Position numbers and translations under genes: made by a program
Source of the DNA: Ichthyophis bannanicus
Lineage: Eukaryota > Chordata > Amphibia > Gymnophiona > Ichthyophiidae
Direction of reading: 5' to 3'
NCBI GenBank assembly: GCA_033557465.1
Contig: JAWIIG010000025.1
Coordinates: 3,777,001-3,841,000 of the forward strand
DNA length: 64,000 nucleotides
In this document: positions 31,054 through 41,574 of the stretch, in pieces
Position numbering within the stretch: position 1 is the first letter of the stretch
Layout of the letters: every line of letters begins with the position of its first letter
The notes under the pieces: generated by a model
The model's input: only the letters and a program-made list of their open reading frames with translations
Database searches by the model: none
Told to the model about the DNA's origin: nothing

Positions 31054-32035
31054 TAAGACTATGTTCCTTGATCTTGAGAAGAAAATGTTTCAGATCATCT
31101 TCACTTTCAGCCAGTAATGTGGTGTCATCAGCATAGCAAACGTTGTTGAGTCTTTTGCCAATCTTCATACCGCGGTTGTCTTCATACAGCCCTACTTCTC
31201 TGATGATTTGTTCTGCATATAAATTAAACAGGTAGGAAAAAATTATGCAGCCTTGTTCTACACCTTTACTGATTTTAAACCATTCTGTTTCTCCTTGTTC
31301 CATTAGAACTATTGCTTCTTGATCAATGTAAAGGTTGTGCAAGAGAATTATCAGGAGTTCTGATATACCCATGCTTCTTAATGTAGCCCAGTTTCTCATT
31401 GTTTACACAGTCAAAAGCCTTGCTGTAGTCAATAAAATACATATAGATATCCTTTTGGTATTCTTTTCTCTTTTCAAGGATCCATTTCACTTCCACAATG
31501 ATGTCTCTTGTTCCTCGCTCTTTCCTGAATCCTGCTTGCAGTTTAGGCAGTTCTCATTCCAGGTATGGTTGTAGTCTCAACTGGATGATCTTAAGCAGAA
31601 TCTTGCTGGCATGTGGGATCAGAGCAATTGTGTGATAATTTCTACAATCATTCATATCACTTTTCTTCTGTATTGGTATAAACACAGATCTGTTCCAGTC
31701 AGTTGATCATGATGTTGTTTTCCAAATTTCCTGGCAAAGCCTTGTAACTATAGCAACAGCCACATCCAATTGCTGTAATACTTCAATAGGAATACATCAA
31801 TACCCAGTGCTTTGTTCTTTGATAATGCTTTCAATGCTGCTTCGACTTCTTCTTTCATCACCATTGGTTCCTGATCATAAGGTATAGGTTGAAATGGCTG
31901 TTGGTCCACTTTATCTTTATGGCATAATGATTCTGTATATTCTTTCCACCTTTTCAAAATCTTTTCAGCATTATTCAACATGGATCCTTGAGCATCTTTT
32001 AGCATTTCAGTTCGGGGCTAGCATTTTCTCTTTAA
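31054..32035 (-). pseudogene. RTE-clade LINE, RT part (right of the Harbinger-like insertion)
   Basis: The open piece 31399-31028 includes NWATLRSMGISELLIILLHN, ISKGVEQGCIIFSYLFNLYA and NNVCYADDTTLLAESEDDLK. The YADD active site is kept, and Gly-x-x-Q-G in the palm is typical of RTE/BovB. Farther upstream (to about 32005) is the linker LNNAEKILKRWKEYTESLCH. A frameshift near 31400 and several stops make it non-functional. It continues into 27506 across the transposon. Confidence 0.85.
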
Positions 32036-32126
32036 CTCTTGGGAGACATTGCCAGTGGTTAAGCTACCGATAGCTTAGCTCTCAGCATCACTGATGCACA
32101 CAAGCCTCACAGCATGACAAGCTGCA

Positions 32127-32180
32127 AACCATTAGAACATAAGATATGCCATACTGGATCTGACCAAGGGTTTTTATGCA
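32127..32180 (-). repeat. Short CR1-type 3' end fragment
   Basis: AGAACATAAGATATGCCATA followed by CTGACCAAGG matches the longer CR1-type 3' ends at 38283 and 58421. Only about 50 bp remain. Confidence 0.6.
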
Positions 32181-33129
32181 TACCACACACATAGATTCCC
32201 AAGGGTGTAGTTTGGGCGGAGTAGGGTTGAGTTGCAATATATGTGCATATTCTTTAAAATATGTTGGTTCACACAGAATACACACATATTTATACCATCT
32301 TCAGAGCAGGTATGCATTTGGGCCTCTGTATTTGCACACTGTTGGAGATGGTGCTGGGAGGCTATGTCATATAAAGGCACATAAATGCCTTTTTCCTACT
32401 TTTACATAGGTGTCCTGTTACTGTATAAAATTACCCCCTTAATGTGGAAATGGATGGAGAACTAATGCAGTAATTTGAAAAGAGAGGTTACAGGACCATA
32501 ATGGAGTACCCTGAAGATAAGTTGATAAATTTTGGATAGACCGTAATGAAGAGAGATCACTCAGCAGGAAGCCATGAAGAACAGGCTTCAGGAGGTGATT
32601 AGAGAGCACATACAGGTTCTAGTGGTGTGCTCAGAGGGGAAGGAACAGATTTTGGAGATGTTGAAAGTGCCAACATTTATAGACGTGTTATAGTATCTAC
32701 AGACAAGATAAGAGAGTGGAAAAAGAGGACACCAAGGTTACAGAATGAGGAGGATTAGTGTTTTATAACAGTGATACTCAAGCTGTAAGTCAAAGCTTTT
32801 CCATATGGCTTGTTGTACTGCTTAAGTTTTCTGAACAGCACAGTCATATGGGGATCACTTATATTTCAATGCTAAAAGAAGGCAACATATGCAAATAGTT
32901 CTCAGACACTTAGCTTGCTTTGCTTTTCAAATCTTACAATGTGTCACATATTTAGAGGCACATTTCACAATGGAACACCCAGGTGCAATCTGGGACGTCA
33001 AAGCCAAAACGACTGAAAAACAAGCAGGCATGTGCAAGTTCAGGTATGATTTCGGAAATGTGGGCATGCCTGATATGGACATCTATTAGATATCTATATA
33101 GACATCCCCAGGACAATATTTTGGAACCA
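32181..33129. other. No recognised gene
   Basis: About 950 bp of low-information sequence. A segment near 32460-32780 (GAAGAGAGATCACTCAGCAG and neighbours) resembles reversed LINE or UTR text but cannot be assigned. No convincing ORF. Confidence 0.4.
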
Positions 33130-33540
33130 AGACATCTAATAGCATAATGATTATAGTAGTGGCTTAAGTACAGGGTGACCAAGGTTTAATTCCCAGTGTG
33201 AGTCTTTGTGGTCTAAGGCTAGTTCATTCTCCTTCTTCTCTGGATGCTTTAAGGTGAAAACAAGCACATTCCTGATGCGTATTTGTGCTTGGAGCAGGTA
33301 TAAACATGGATGTGCCGTCAAGATGTCTTGAACATTTCAGAGATTGAATGGGGACATTGCTCCTCCCCAGACATGTCTCCACCACACCCCTTTGCTTACT
33401 TGGACATCCCTGAACAAGAGACATCTGCGAATGTCATTTATGGAATGGCTATGGAGACGCCTCTGTGATTTTTGCCATCCACGTGCACATCTTCAGATGT
33501 CCAAATCATGATTAAACCTTTTAAAATGACCCTCTTAGTC
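33130..33540 (+). repeat. tRNA-derived SINE, second copy of the 17205 family
   Basis: The head carries TAGTGGCTTAAGTACAGGGT and B-box-like AAGGTTTAATTCCC. The body has GGTGAAAACAAGCACATTCC and the ending TTTTAAAATGACCCTC. It is diverged from the copy at 17205. Confidence 0.55.
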
Positions 33541-34260
33541 CTTCATGATGGGTTGGATAGTTTGATGAAATGTTCAGCTGCTGACTAAAGAAAGAAGATC
33601 AGCACCAATTATTTTAATCTAATGATTTGTAATCAGTCGTCTCCTAGTTCAAATATATACTTGGATTATAATTTTCTCTTCACAGTACAATACATATATA
33701 GAGCACTGGCTAGTGTAGACTATATAGCATAACACAATAGCTGAACAAAATATCCCCCTTTTCACTTCCAAAAGTTAGCAGTTGTTGGTATTTCTCATCA
33801 TTGTATTTATTTCTTTGGCTGAGGTTCTTAGCTTAATATTAGACCAATTTGATAAACCATCTTCCATATCCCAGCTTCTGTGAAATATTTGCTTACCAAT
33901 CTAGAATCTGCCTTCTGCACTGCAGCTCCACTGAAAGCAGTCCTCAGGGGGTAATCTCATTGATTTGGCCTCTGCTACAAGACAGAGCAGACAGTCACAC
34001 TGTCTGGGCTGAGAGAAGAAATTAAACATTTGGAACTTTTCTCCTGATGCTTTTCATCCTTGGAAAAAAAAACACTTACCTCCCCATACATTCAGATTCA
34101 TACACAGCAAGATGGTGTTTCTGTTTTGCTTACATGCATGGGAAATCAATTCTGAATTTAGAAACCCCAAGGCAGCTGCTGTTTTATTGGCTGAGGTACT
34201 TGGAGATAGCTTTAAACTCGTAGACATACAGCAAACTAAAGATGACTATGTAGGGCCTTG
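33541..34260. other. No recognised gene
   Basis: AT-rich sequence without a supported ORF, terminal repeat or LINE motif. Confidence 0.4.
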
Positions 34261-34445
34261 GTATTCACTCCCAGTCCTGGAGGGCTGCCAGTGGGTCAGG
34301 TTTACAGATATCCTTAATGAATACACATGAGATAGATTTGCATGCCTACTACCTCCACTGTATGCCAATCTATCCTGTGAATATTCATTAGGGGTATCTT
34401 GAAAACCTGTTCCACTGGTGGGCCTCCAGGACTGGAAGTGCATAC
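34261..34445. mobile_element. hAT-like MITE
   Basis: The inverted ends CCAGTCCTGGAGGGCTGCCA and GTGGGCCTCCAGGACTGG flank a middle with ATGAATATTCATTAGGG-like text. Related copies are at 43950 and 61042. Confidence 0.65.
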
Positions 34446-34569
34446 ACTGGTGTAGGATTTCTGTTAAAAATGGGATCTATTTTCAAAATATTTTACACAA
34501 AAGAAGAAGTAAGGAGCCAAAAACAAAATAATTTAGTCATAGATATAAAATAGGAGAAAGTCTTTCAAA

Positions 34570-35075
34570 AACATGGTCAGTTATGGCCATTACAAGAGTT
34601 AGGTCTTCTCAAACCACTAGCCAGAGTATTCGAGCCCCATCACATATTAGGGATCTTAGAGTGGGTGGTCGTGAGCATAAGATCTCCACATATACTGATG
34701 ATGTTCTACTGTTTCTTGGTCAGTTGGATGAGTCTGGACCTACGTTGATGCGCTGGTTGTGGGCATATAGAGCAGGATTGGATTACAGGGTAAACATGAA
34801 GAAATTCTTAAAAGAGATTGCCTTAGAAGCACAGATATAAATAGGTCAACTAGAACTTAGTGATTTTCAGTCTTGAAGGACTATCAAGAGGGGCTGCTAC
34901 TGCTGGGAAGGAATCTGCACTTGTATTTACCTGCTGAGAAATTCTCTAAATTTTGGGTAAAAGGAATTCTGTGGGTTAAAGCTGATAAAATCTGTGCATT
35001 TTAAAATTCAGTGTTTTATTAGGGCAATTAGCACTTAGTATGACAATCCAGCTTTCACTAAAATTGAAGTTAGGG
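34570..35075 (+). pseudogene. L1-type LINE, RT fragment
   Basis: The translation at 34583-34840 reads IRDLRVGGREHKISTYTDDV, then LLFLGQ and YRVNMKKF, which is the L1 palm with YADD changed to YTDD. A frameshifted continuation (LLLLGRNLHLYLPAEKFSKF) runs to about 35075, where a SINE interrupts. It is a degraded fragment. Confidence 0.75.
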
Positions 35076-35080
35076 CATTT

Positions 35081-35290
35081 TGTTAAGCGCCATCAAGTTG
35101 ATGCAGACTCCTGGCAACGCAGCAGCCCCTGTGTTTTCTTGGCAAGGTATGACTGGAAGTAGATTGCCAGGCTTTTCTTCCAAGGCAATGGAGAATACAG
35201 TGACTTACCCAAGCCACGAGTGTCAGTGGGACTGAAACCCTGATGTCTTGAGCATTAGACTGTTGCACTAACAGCTAGGCTACTCTTCCT
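35081..35290 (-). repeat. tRNA-derived SINE with an RTE-like 3' tail
   Basis: Read on the minus strand: GTAGCCTAGCTGTTAGTGCA, then B box GGGTTTCAGTCCC, then a body ending with reversed TGTTAAGCGCCATCAAGTTG. That end resembles the RTE 3' end at 26817-26840, as expected for a SINE that borrows the RTE machinery. Confidence 0.6.
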
Positions 35291-35797
35291 CTCAGGCCAG
35301 GTAGGGTATAGCTTAGAAAAGAAAAGATATAGCTTAAAAGAGAAAGTAGAATAGGGTAAATATTCTTTGAGTATACAGAGATAAATTGTTTTCTAGAGAT
35401 CTTTTACAAAGAGGCCTTCAAGTTAGGAGGCAAGAGCACTGTGAAGTTGTTTTAAATAGGTGTTAAAACCAAGTGACAGATCAAAGGGGCTACTTGAAAA
35501 GCTCCCTCTAACAGTGTGAATCATCCAGGAAATTGTTAAAGTGATCACTCTTCCACAAGATGCTTGCTTTATAACTCCCAGGTCACAGGTTTGAGGCCAG
35601 CCTCTGACTGTGAGAAATGAAGTCAGTAGCGCTTTTTCTTGGCCTGAAATCTCTAGCACCCTTTCCAGTATGGTTTTCATTTGGGCAGCAGCCACAACAA
35701 CGTTTCATTGCCATAAGTACCCTGAAAGGCAGATTTATAACAATGAACCGCAAAAAAGGGATAATTTATTGTAACCACACCCCTATTGGACACCCCT

Positions 35798-36742
35798 ATT
35801 TATTTTATTTATTTATTTATTTATTTAATTGTATTTATATCCCGCTTTTCACCGGGTCAAAGCGGTGGAACACATAACAAGGGGGGGGATCAAATGGGGG
35901 GGGGGCCATCACGAGGGGCTCAACATTGATGATTTTGGGTGAACATAGAGACTGACAAGATAGCATAGTTCTTGGTCCGGAGTTCTTGGAAAAGATGGGG
36001 GATTCTTATTCAGAGATGTTCTCGGAATAGGATGGTTTTTAGCTGCTTTTTGAATGATGGTAGATCACCGTTGTTCCTGATGTGGTTTGGTAGAGAGTTC
36101 CAGAGGGATGGAGCATAGAGTTCAAAGGCTCTGTTGCAGGTCCTTTGTGTTGTCTTGGTTCTTTTGTGGGAGATGGCAATGGAGCTGTTGGAGGATTGTC
36201 TGGTTGTTTTGCTGTGGGTCGGACGAGGCAGTAGGGCGCGGAATGGGGTGGCTTGTGGTTGGTGGATGGTTTTGTGGGTGAGTAGAAGAGTTTTGTACTT
36301 GATTCTTGCTTCGATGGGGAGAATATGAAGGTCTCTCAGAATTGGGGTGATGTGATCCCGTTTCTTTGCATTGTGAATTATTCTCGCCGTGGTGTTTAGA
36401 GCAGTTCGGAGGGGATTGATCTGTGTGGCAGGTAGGCCATGGTAGATTATGTTGCAGTAGTCCAGATGAGGGAGTGTCAGAGCCTGCATTACTGTCCTGA
36501 AGTCCTGCGGCTCAAGGAGGGGTCAGAGACGTTGTACCGTTTTTGCTTTGTGGAATACAGTTCTTGTGGTCTTGTTGATTTGTTGCTTAAGGGTTAGGGC
36601 TTGGTCGATGATAATGCCGAGATATCTTATGTGGGGTTGTATTTGGATTTGCGTGGTTCCCATGGTGAGGTGAGTGGGTGGTTTGAAGTCTGGGTCTTTC
36701 ATCACTATAAGAGCTTCGGTCTTCTTTATGTTAATGGATAAG
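35798..36742 (-). mobile_element. LINE-D: 5'-truncated L2-type LINE with a fold-back at its 5' end
   Basis: The tail at 35798-35866 has an ATTT run and hairpin CCGCTTT (35842-35848) with AAAGCGG (35859-35865). Coding sequence extends to 36742, where a 96-bp inverted duplication follows. Confidence 0.8.
36010..36705 (-). pseudogene. LINE-D ORF2, C-terminal RT/thumb remnant
   Basis: Open pieces 36705-36523 and 36489-36010 contain IRYLGIIIDQALTLKQQI, LTLPHLDYCNIIYHGLPATQ, RDHITPILRDLHILPIEARI and LWNSLPNHIRNNGDLPSF, the conserved end of L2-type ORF2. A stop lies near 36521. The catalytic RT core is missing. Confidence 0.8.
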
Positions 36743-36845
36743 TTGTTCTCTTATCCATTAACATAAAGAAGACCGAAGCTCTTATAGTGACGAAAGACCC
36801 AGACTTCAAATCACCCACTCACCTCACCATGGGAACCACGCAAAT
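36647..36845. repeat. Inverted duplication: 96-bp arms, 7-bp loop
   Basis: Arms 36647-36742 and 36750-36845 pair with about two mismatches; the loop is TTGTTCT. Both arms are the same piece of LINE ORF2 (including coding for K-K-T-E-A-L-I-V). One mismatch is CpG versus TpG. Confidence 0.9.
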
Positions 36846-36943
36846 TTAGTATATATATGTGTAGACCATGGGTCTTGTGGAATCTAAACACCATCTCTAT
36901 GATGTCTTACATCAGCTGTGAGCACCTCTCACTATCCCATATA

Positions 36944-37157
36944 CAGGGTGGCCCAAAAAAAGTGAGAACATCTCGTAAATTAAAAGCTTAAATAGTTTAC
37001 TTATTTACCTTTTTTAGCTATATAACGTCTTTATTTCGACAATTTCCGGTCGCCATCTTTGTTTTTTTTAATTTGTCAATCGTTTACATCTGTCTTTTTG
37101 AATTTTTAAATAACTTATATGCTACGAGATGTTCTCACTTTTTTCTGGGCCACTCTA
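36944..37157. mobile_element. Mariner/Tc1-like MITE, 214 bp
   Basis: The ends are inverted: GGTGGCCCAAAAAAAGTGAG and, reversed, AGTGGCCCAGAAAAAAGTGA, both followed by AACATCTCGTA. They are flanked by TA at 36942-36943 and 37158-37159. The middle is AT-rich and non-coding. Confidence 0.8.
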
Positions 37158-37159
37158 TA

Positions 37160-38282
37160 TGTTCCCATCCCAATAGGATCTGTAGTATGCAGCCCCTGGC
37201 AGGTGTCCAATGGGAAATGCAGGTTGTATTTGGTGGGAGGGTGACACGGTTCACAAAAGGCTGTTCCTGCATATGCATATTGCTATCACTTTGTGTTCCT
37301 GGTATCTACTAGATAGCTACAGTGCTGGCCATGCTGTATGAGGCTTACACATCACCAAGTCTTTTCCTCCTGTGTCCTGGTCTTCCCTCCGTGTGCACCA
37401 GCCACCCTCACAGGTGCAATAGTGTGGTGAGTAAGGAGTTGAAACACATTCATATAGAGACTTTGTTGCCCCAAAATATAATCAGCTTTTATTTACAGCA
37501 ATAGCAGTAATATGTACATGTAATATATTCTCCTTCCCCTACCTAGAGCCTTCCCCCTGTGTGAAGAAGGAATAAGGACAGAGATACATGCCTGGAGCTG
37601 CAGCACAACCTTTGGCAGGGCATGAATCTCTGCCCTTATTCTCACCAGGAGGCCCACCATGAGATCTTGGGCCCAGGTTACAGCTTCAAAACCCTGCTGC
37701 ATCTTCTGCTAGATGGCAAGGAGATGCAGCAGGACCTCACATTCTGCCAGTCCAGGGAGACCTCATGGTGTTGCACCTGCTGTCTGATACTACCTGTGGA
37801 TACACAGCAGGGCTCTCTGTGCTGTGCCCTCCTGCCCTCCCCTCCTTTCCTAACTCATTCCCTCCACCCTCACCCCTCCTCTCCTCCTCCCCACCTTCCC
37901 TCCCTTCCCACCCCCCTCCTCCCCAGACAACTCAATTTTCTTCACTTGTACATCAGACAGGGTGTGCGCTGCACATGGGCCCGGGTCATAATGTCCAGCT
38001 GGTAGCTTAAGAGTGCTCACATCTCTCAGATGGTGAAAGGGTCTTCCTGACATATCCTTCTCCATATTCATGGCCTGGCTCTCCATCTCCCCCTCCTCCT
38101 CCTCTATAGAGATGTCAATTATGAGCTGGTGACTGCTGAGGCTTGAAGAGCTGGGGATTGCCTGTGGTATGATCTGTGCCACTATAAGCAGCTGCTGCCT
38201 CCTCCAGTGCCACAGGCACCATCTCTTCCTCTTCTGTCACCTCCTCCTCCACAGCTGCTGCTGGCCCCTTCTCTGCTGCTAA
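37160..38282 (-). other. Unassigned segment with short acidic ORFs
   Basis: Minus-strand frames at 38300-38115 (EEEVTEEEEMVPVALEEAAA) and 38182-37850 (ISIEEEEGEMESQ) and a helical piece at 37702-37493 (MQQGFEAVTWAQDLMVGLLV) precede an AATAAA near 37490. The layout would fit the 3' end of a transposon accessory protein such as the Harbinger Myb-like protein, but no DNA-binding motif is visible, so the assignment is weak. Confidence 0.25.
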
Positions 38283-38545
38283 GAACATAAGATACGCCAT
38301 ATTGGGTCAGACCAAAGGTCCATCAAGCCCAGTATCCTGTTTCCAACAGTAGCCAATCCAGGTCACAAGTACCTGGCAAGGGTCCCAAAAAGTACACAGA
38401 TTCCATGTGCTTGTCCTAGGGGTAAGCAGTAGATTTCCCCAGTCCTCTTTAATAATGGTTTATGGACTTTTTCTCTAGGAACTCATCCAAACCTCTTTTA
38501 AACCCAGCTAACAGCTTTTACTACATCCTGTGGTAATGAATGGCA
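38283..38545 (-). repeat. CR1-type LINE 3' end
   Basis: AAGAACATAAGATACGCCAT, then GGGTCAGACC, AAGGTCCATCAAGCCCAGTA and TTTTCTCTAGGAACTCATCC form the reversed 3' UTR and C-terminal coding end of a CR1-type element. The leading ACATAAG units are the octamer repeats at the CR1 3' end. Confidence 0.7.
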
Positions 38546-38754
38546 GGTCAACTCTTGGCTTTTGCTGCCAGCATACAGGTGACTGACTCCCTCTGATCCT
38601 TCCTTTACATCCACTGGTCTGTGACCTACCCTATCTAGATGCTGCTCTCACCCATATGGAATAGGGAACAGTCTGACAAAGTGACCTTTTGGGAATAAAA
38701 TTTTATCAAGGTCCATAGATGTACCATATTTTCATGCATATGCATGCACACGTT

Positions 38755-40215
38755 ATATTTATTTATTTATTTTATTTAACATTTTTTATATACCGCACTA
38801 TTCATCATCAGTGCGGTTTACATTGAACAACAACATACCTGTCAATACATGACTGATCTAGGTTTACAGATAACAGGGAGGATAAACTGGGTGTAAACTG
38901 GGGATAACTATCTACATAATTATACATAATTATATATACATTAGATAGGTTACATCAAAATTTGAGTTTGACAAGAATACAGTGTTATTACGTTTTGATT
39001 TTTTGTTCTGGGTTGTTGTTATGTGTAGGAGTTATCTGAGTGAGGTGGGGGCCGGTTCTATTGGGTGTATGGTAGCCTGAAGTGCAGAGTGAATAAGTAG
39101 TGCTTGATGGACTTTCTAAATTGGGTGATATCCCTGATTGATCTGATGTTTGGAGGTAGTTTGTTCCAGCATTTGGGAGCATAGGACACAAAAGCTCTGT
39201 TAGTAGTTTGTTGTCTCCATTTTGTGGAGATGCTAGGAGTAACTAGTGTGTTTTCTGCTACTAGTCTCCTGGGTCTGTTGTTTGGTGTGAGGGTGATGAG
39301 GTTTGAGATCGATGCAGGAGATAATTTATTGATAGCTTTGAATGTGATGAGGAGGGTTTTGTATGTTATTCTGCAGTTTATCGGGAGCCAGTGCAGATCG
39401 ATCAGAATTGGTGTTATATGATCCCTTATAGAAGCTCCAGATAAGATGCGGGCTGCCGCGTTCATCGCCAGTTGAAGTGGATATAGAGTATTCTTGGGGA
39501 GGCCATGAAGGATGATATTCGCATAGTCAAAATGTGGTGTGACTATTGCTTGGAAGACTGTACGGAAGTCCTTGGTCTCCATCATTGGTTTCAGGTGGCG
39601 CAGTGTTTTTAGTTTGTAGTAAATTGACCTTACTGTTTTCTTTATGTGTTCTTTAAGATTGAGTTGTTGATCGAGTATCACACCGAGGTACTTTATGGAG
39701 GTCTTGATTGGGAGTTCTGCATCTCTTACTGTGAGGGTGGTTGGCGGAGCAAATTGCTTGTTTCTTGTGGCTATGAGTACTTCGGTTTTCTTGAAATTTA
39801 TTCTCATGTTCTGATTGAGAAGCCAGTCGGTTATTGTGTTGAAACAGTTGATTAGTGGAGAGTAGTCAGGATTTGAGATATTGATCTGTGTGAATATTAG
39901 TACGTCATCCGCGTATAATAGGCAGGATATATCGAAGTCTTTGGTGATTTGGCAGATTGGCTGCATGTATATATTAAAAAGCAACGCAGATAGAGATGAG
40001 CCTTGAGGTACTCCCTGTTTCTGTTTGAAGGGTTCGGATGTAATGTTGCCTGTACGGACCTGTTGCCAGCGCTCATCTAGGTAAGATTTGCACCAGTTCC
40101 AGGCTTGGTTACGGATACCTTTTTCGTGAAGTCTGGCTAGCATAATCTTATGGTCGACTGAGTCGAACGCCGCTGATATGTCCAGAAAAATCATTGCAAT
40201 CGCCATTTGAATGTT
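38755..40215 (-). mobile_element. LINE-E: 5'-truncated L2-type LINE
   Basis: The hairpin tail ACCGCACT (38792-38799) with AGTGCGGT (38810-38817) pairs fully and is preceded by ATTT repeats. Coding begins abruptly at about 40206 within RT motif A. The mariner starts 45 bp beyond the 5' end. Confidence 0.85.
39058..40206 (-). CDS. LINE-E partial ORF2 (RT palm to C terminus), open
   Basis: 382 codons without a break: FLDISAAFDSVDH (catalytic Asp at residue 9), GVPQGSSLSALLFNIYMQPI, LLYADDVLIFTQ (YADD about 98-101), IKYLGVILDQQLNLKEHI, LHWLPINCRITYKTLLITF and CWNKLPPNIRSIRDITQFRK. It is 5'-truncated, so it lacks the endonuclease and fingers and cannot be functional, yet it keeps all visible catalytic residues. 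It is closest to LINE-H and LINE-B. The lack of decay suggests recent insertion. Confidence 0.85.
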   Translation of the reverse strand: MAIAMIFLDISAAFDSVDHKIMLARLHEKGIRNQAWNWCKSYLDERWQQVRTGNITSEPFKQKQGVPQGSSLSALLFNIYMQPICQITKDFDISCLLYADDVLIFTQINISNPDYSPLINCFNTITDWLLNQNMRINFKKTEVLIATRNKQFAPPTTLTVRDAELPIKTSIKYLGVILDQQLNLKEHIKKTVRSIYYKLKTLRHLKPMMETKDFRTVFQAIVTPHFDYANIILHGLPKNTLYPLQLAMNAAARILSGASIRDHITPILIDLHWLPINCRITYKTLLITFKAINKLSPASISNLITLTPNNRPRRLVAENTLVTPSISTKWRQQTTNRAFVSYAPKCWNKLPPNIRSIRDITQFRKSIKHYLFTLHFRLPYTQ

Positions 40216-40259
40216 GCATTTTTACTTACCACACTCTTCTACCATGTGATATATGCATA

Positions 40260-41572
40260 CGAGGTGTGACAAAAAAGAAATGAGACTGTCCCATAACTGT
40301 TTTATTACAAAATCTACAGAGAAATTATGCATTGTCCCCTTCAAACAATTATGCATTGTCCCCTCCCCCCCAGAGTTAATACACTTCTGCATTTGCTTCT
40401 GCCACGTACAGAAGCACTCGGTAAAGTCCTCCTCCTTGAGATCCCCCAGCTCCCTCGTCACAGTGACCTTGATCTCTTCTACAGATGTGAAATGAGTTCC
40501 TTTGAGCACAGTCTTCAGCCTGGGGAAGAGCCAGAAGTTGCATGGTCTGAGATCTGGGGAATAAGGAGGGTGGTCAAGTGCTGTGATCTGTTTGTTGGCC
40601 AAGAACTGCCTCACACTGAGCGCGGTGTGTGCGGGCGCGTTGTTGTGGTGGAGCAGCCACGACTTGTCTCTCCACACAGCCTGCCTGCTGCGCTGAACCC
40701 AGTCATGGAGGCGATTGAGGACCTGCTGGTAGAAGTGCTGGTTGACTGTCTGACCCTCAGGCACAAATTCATGATGGACCACTCCCTTCTGGTCAAAGAA
40801 TACGATCAGCATGACCTTGATCCTTGATTTGGACATGCGCGCCTTCTTGGGTCTGGGTGACAGTCGAGTCTTCTACTGTAGGCTCTGTCTCTTGCTTTCA
40901 GGGTCGTATTGGAAGACCCAAGTCTCGTCTCCTGTGATGACTTGGCCAACAAACTCTGGATCTTCTCTGATCTTCTCTAGCAAGTCTCAACAAACATTGA
41001 CCCTTCTAGTCATCCGATAAAAGCTTGGGCACCATCTTGGTGCACCCCTTCCACATCCCCAGCTCCTGCACCAAGATGGTCCACACTGACTCCCTGTTCA
41101 GGCTGAGCTCCTCAGCTATCATCCACACCGTCAATATGCGATCACTCACACCATCTGGTTCACTCTGTCAATGTTCTCAGCCGTCTTTGTCGTGGAAGGC
41201 CGTCCTGACTTGGGGGTCATCCTCCACCTCCTCACGGCCAGTCTTGAAGCATTTGTGCCACTCGAAGACTCAGGGCTTTGACATTGCATCTTCTCCATAA
41301 GCCTTTTGGAGAAGTTGGACATACTCAGTTGGGCAAAAATTTCAAGTTGATTCTTTGCTCCATATTTCTGTCATCTCCAGTTGCGTGACAAAACGATGGA
41401 GCAGTGTGCTACAAAAAAACTTGAAAAAGAAAAACAGAGTGAGAGAGATGAAAAATATTATAGTAGAATAGTGGTGAGATGTTGCATAACACAGTGACAT
41501 AAGCGGTTAGCCAATTAGCATTGAGTCATGGGCGTGGCTGCCACAGCCTCGTTTCTTTTTTGTCACACCTCA
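40260..41572 (-). mobile_element. Complete mariner element, 1313 bp
   Basis: 25-bp terminal inverted repeats 40260-40284 and 41548-41572 (GAGGTGTGACAAAAAAGAAA core) differ at two positions. TA target duplications lie at 40258-40259 and 41573-41574. Length and structure are typical of mariner. Confidence 0.95.
40300..41374 (-). pseudogene. Mariner transposase (D,D34D type), inactivated
   Basis: The N-terminal half (41374-40840) is read only across several frameshifts and stops (EVFEWHKCFKTGREEVEDDP-like text, LTVWMIAEELSLNRESVWTI). The first catalytic Asp survives in VITGDETWVFQ near 40945. The C-terminal half is open (40836-40222). The second and third catalytic positions read N: HHNNAPAHT (codon 40644-40642) and PCNFWLFP (codon 40539-40537), with 34 residues between them. 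Both changes are G-to-A on the coding strand in a former CpG. A 24-bp tandem duplication at 40322-40364 alters the C terminus, and the frame now runs past the left inverted repeat. Confidence 0.9.
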
Positions 41573-41574
41573 TA

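Noticed and set aside
35880..35910. G-quadruplex regulatory element
   Set aside because: Short G runs in a LINE 3' UTR; no second copy or context supports function.
37061..37312. Host protein-coding exons in small plus-strand frames
   Set aside because: The frame overlaps a MITE and has no splice or domain support.
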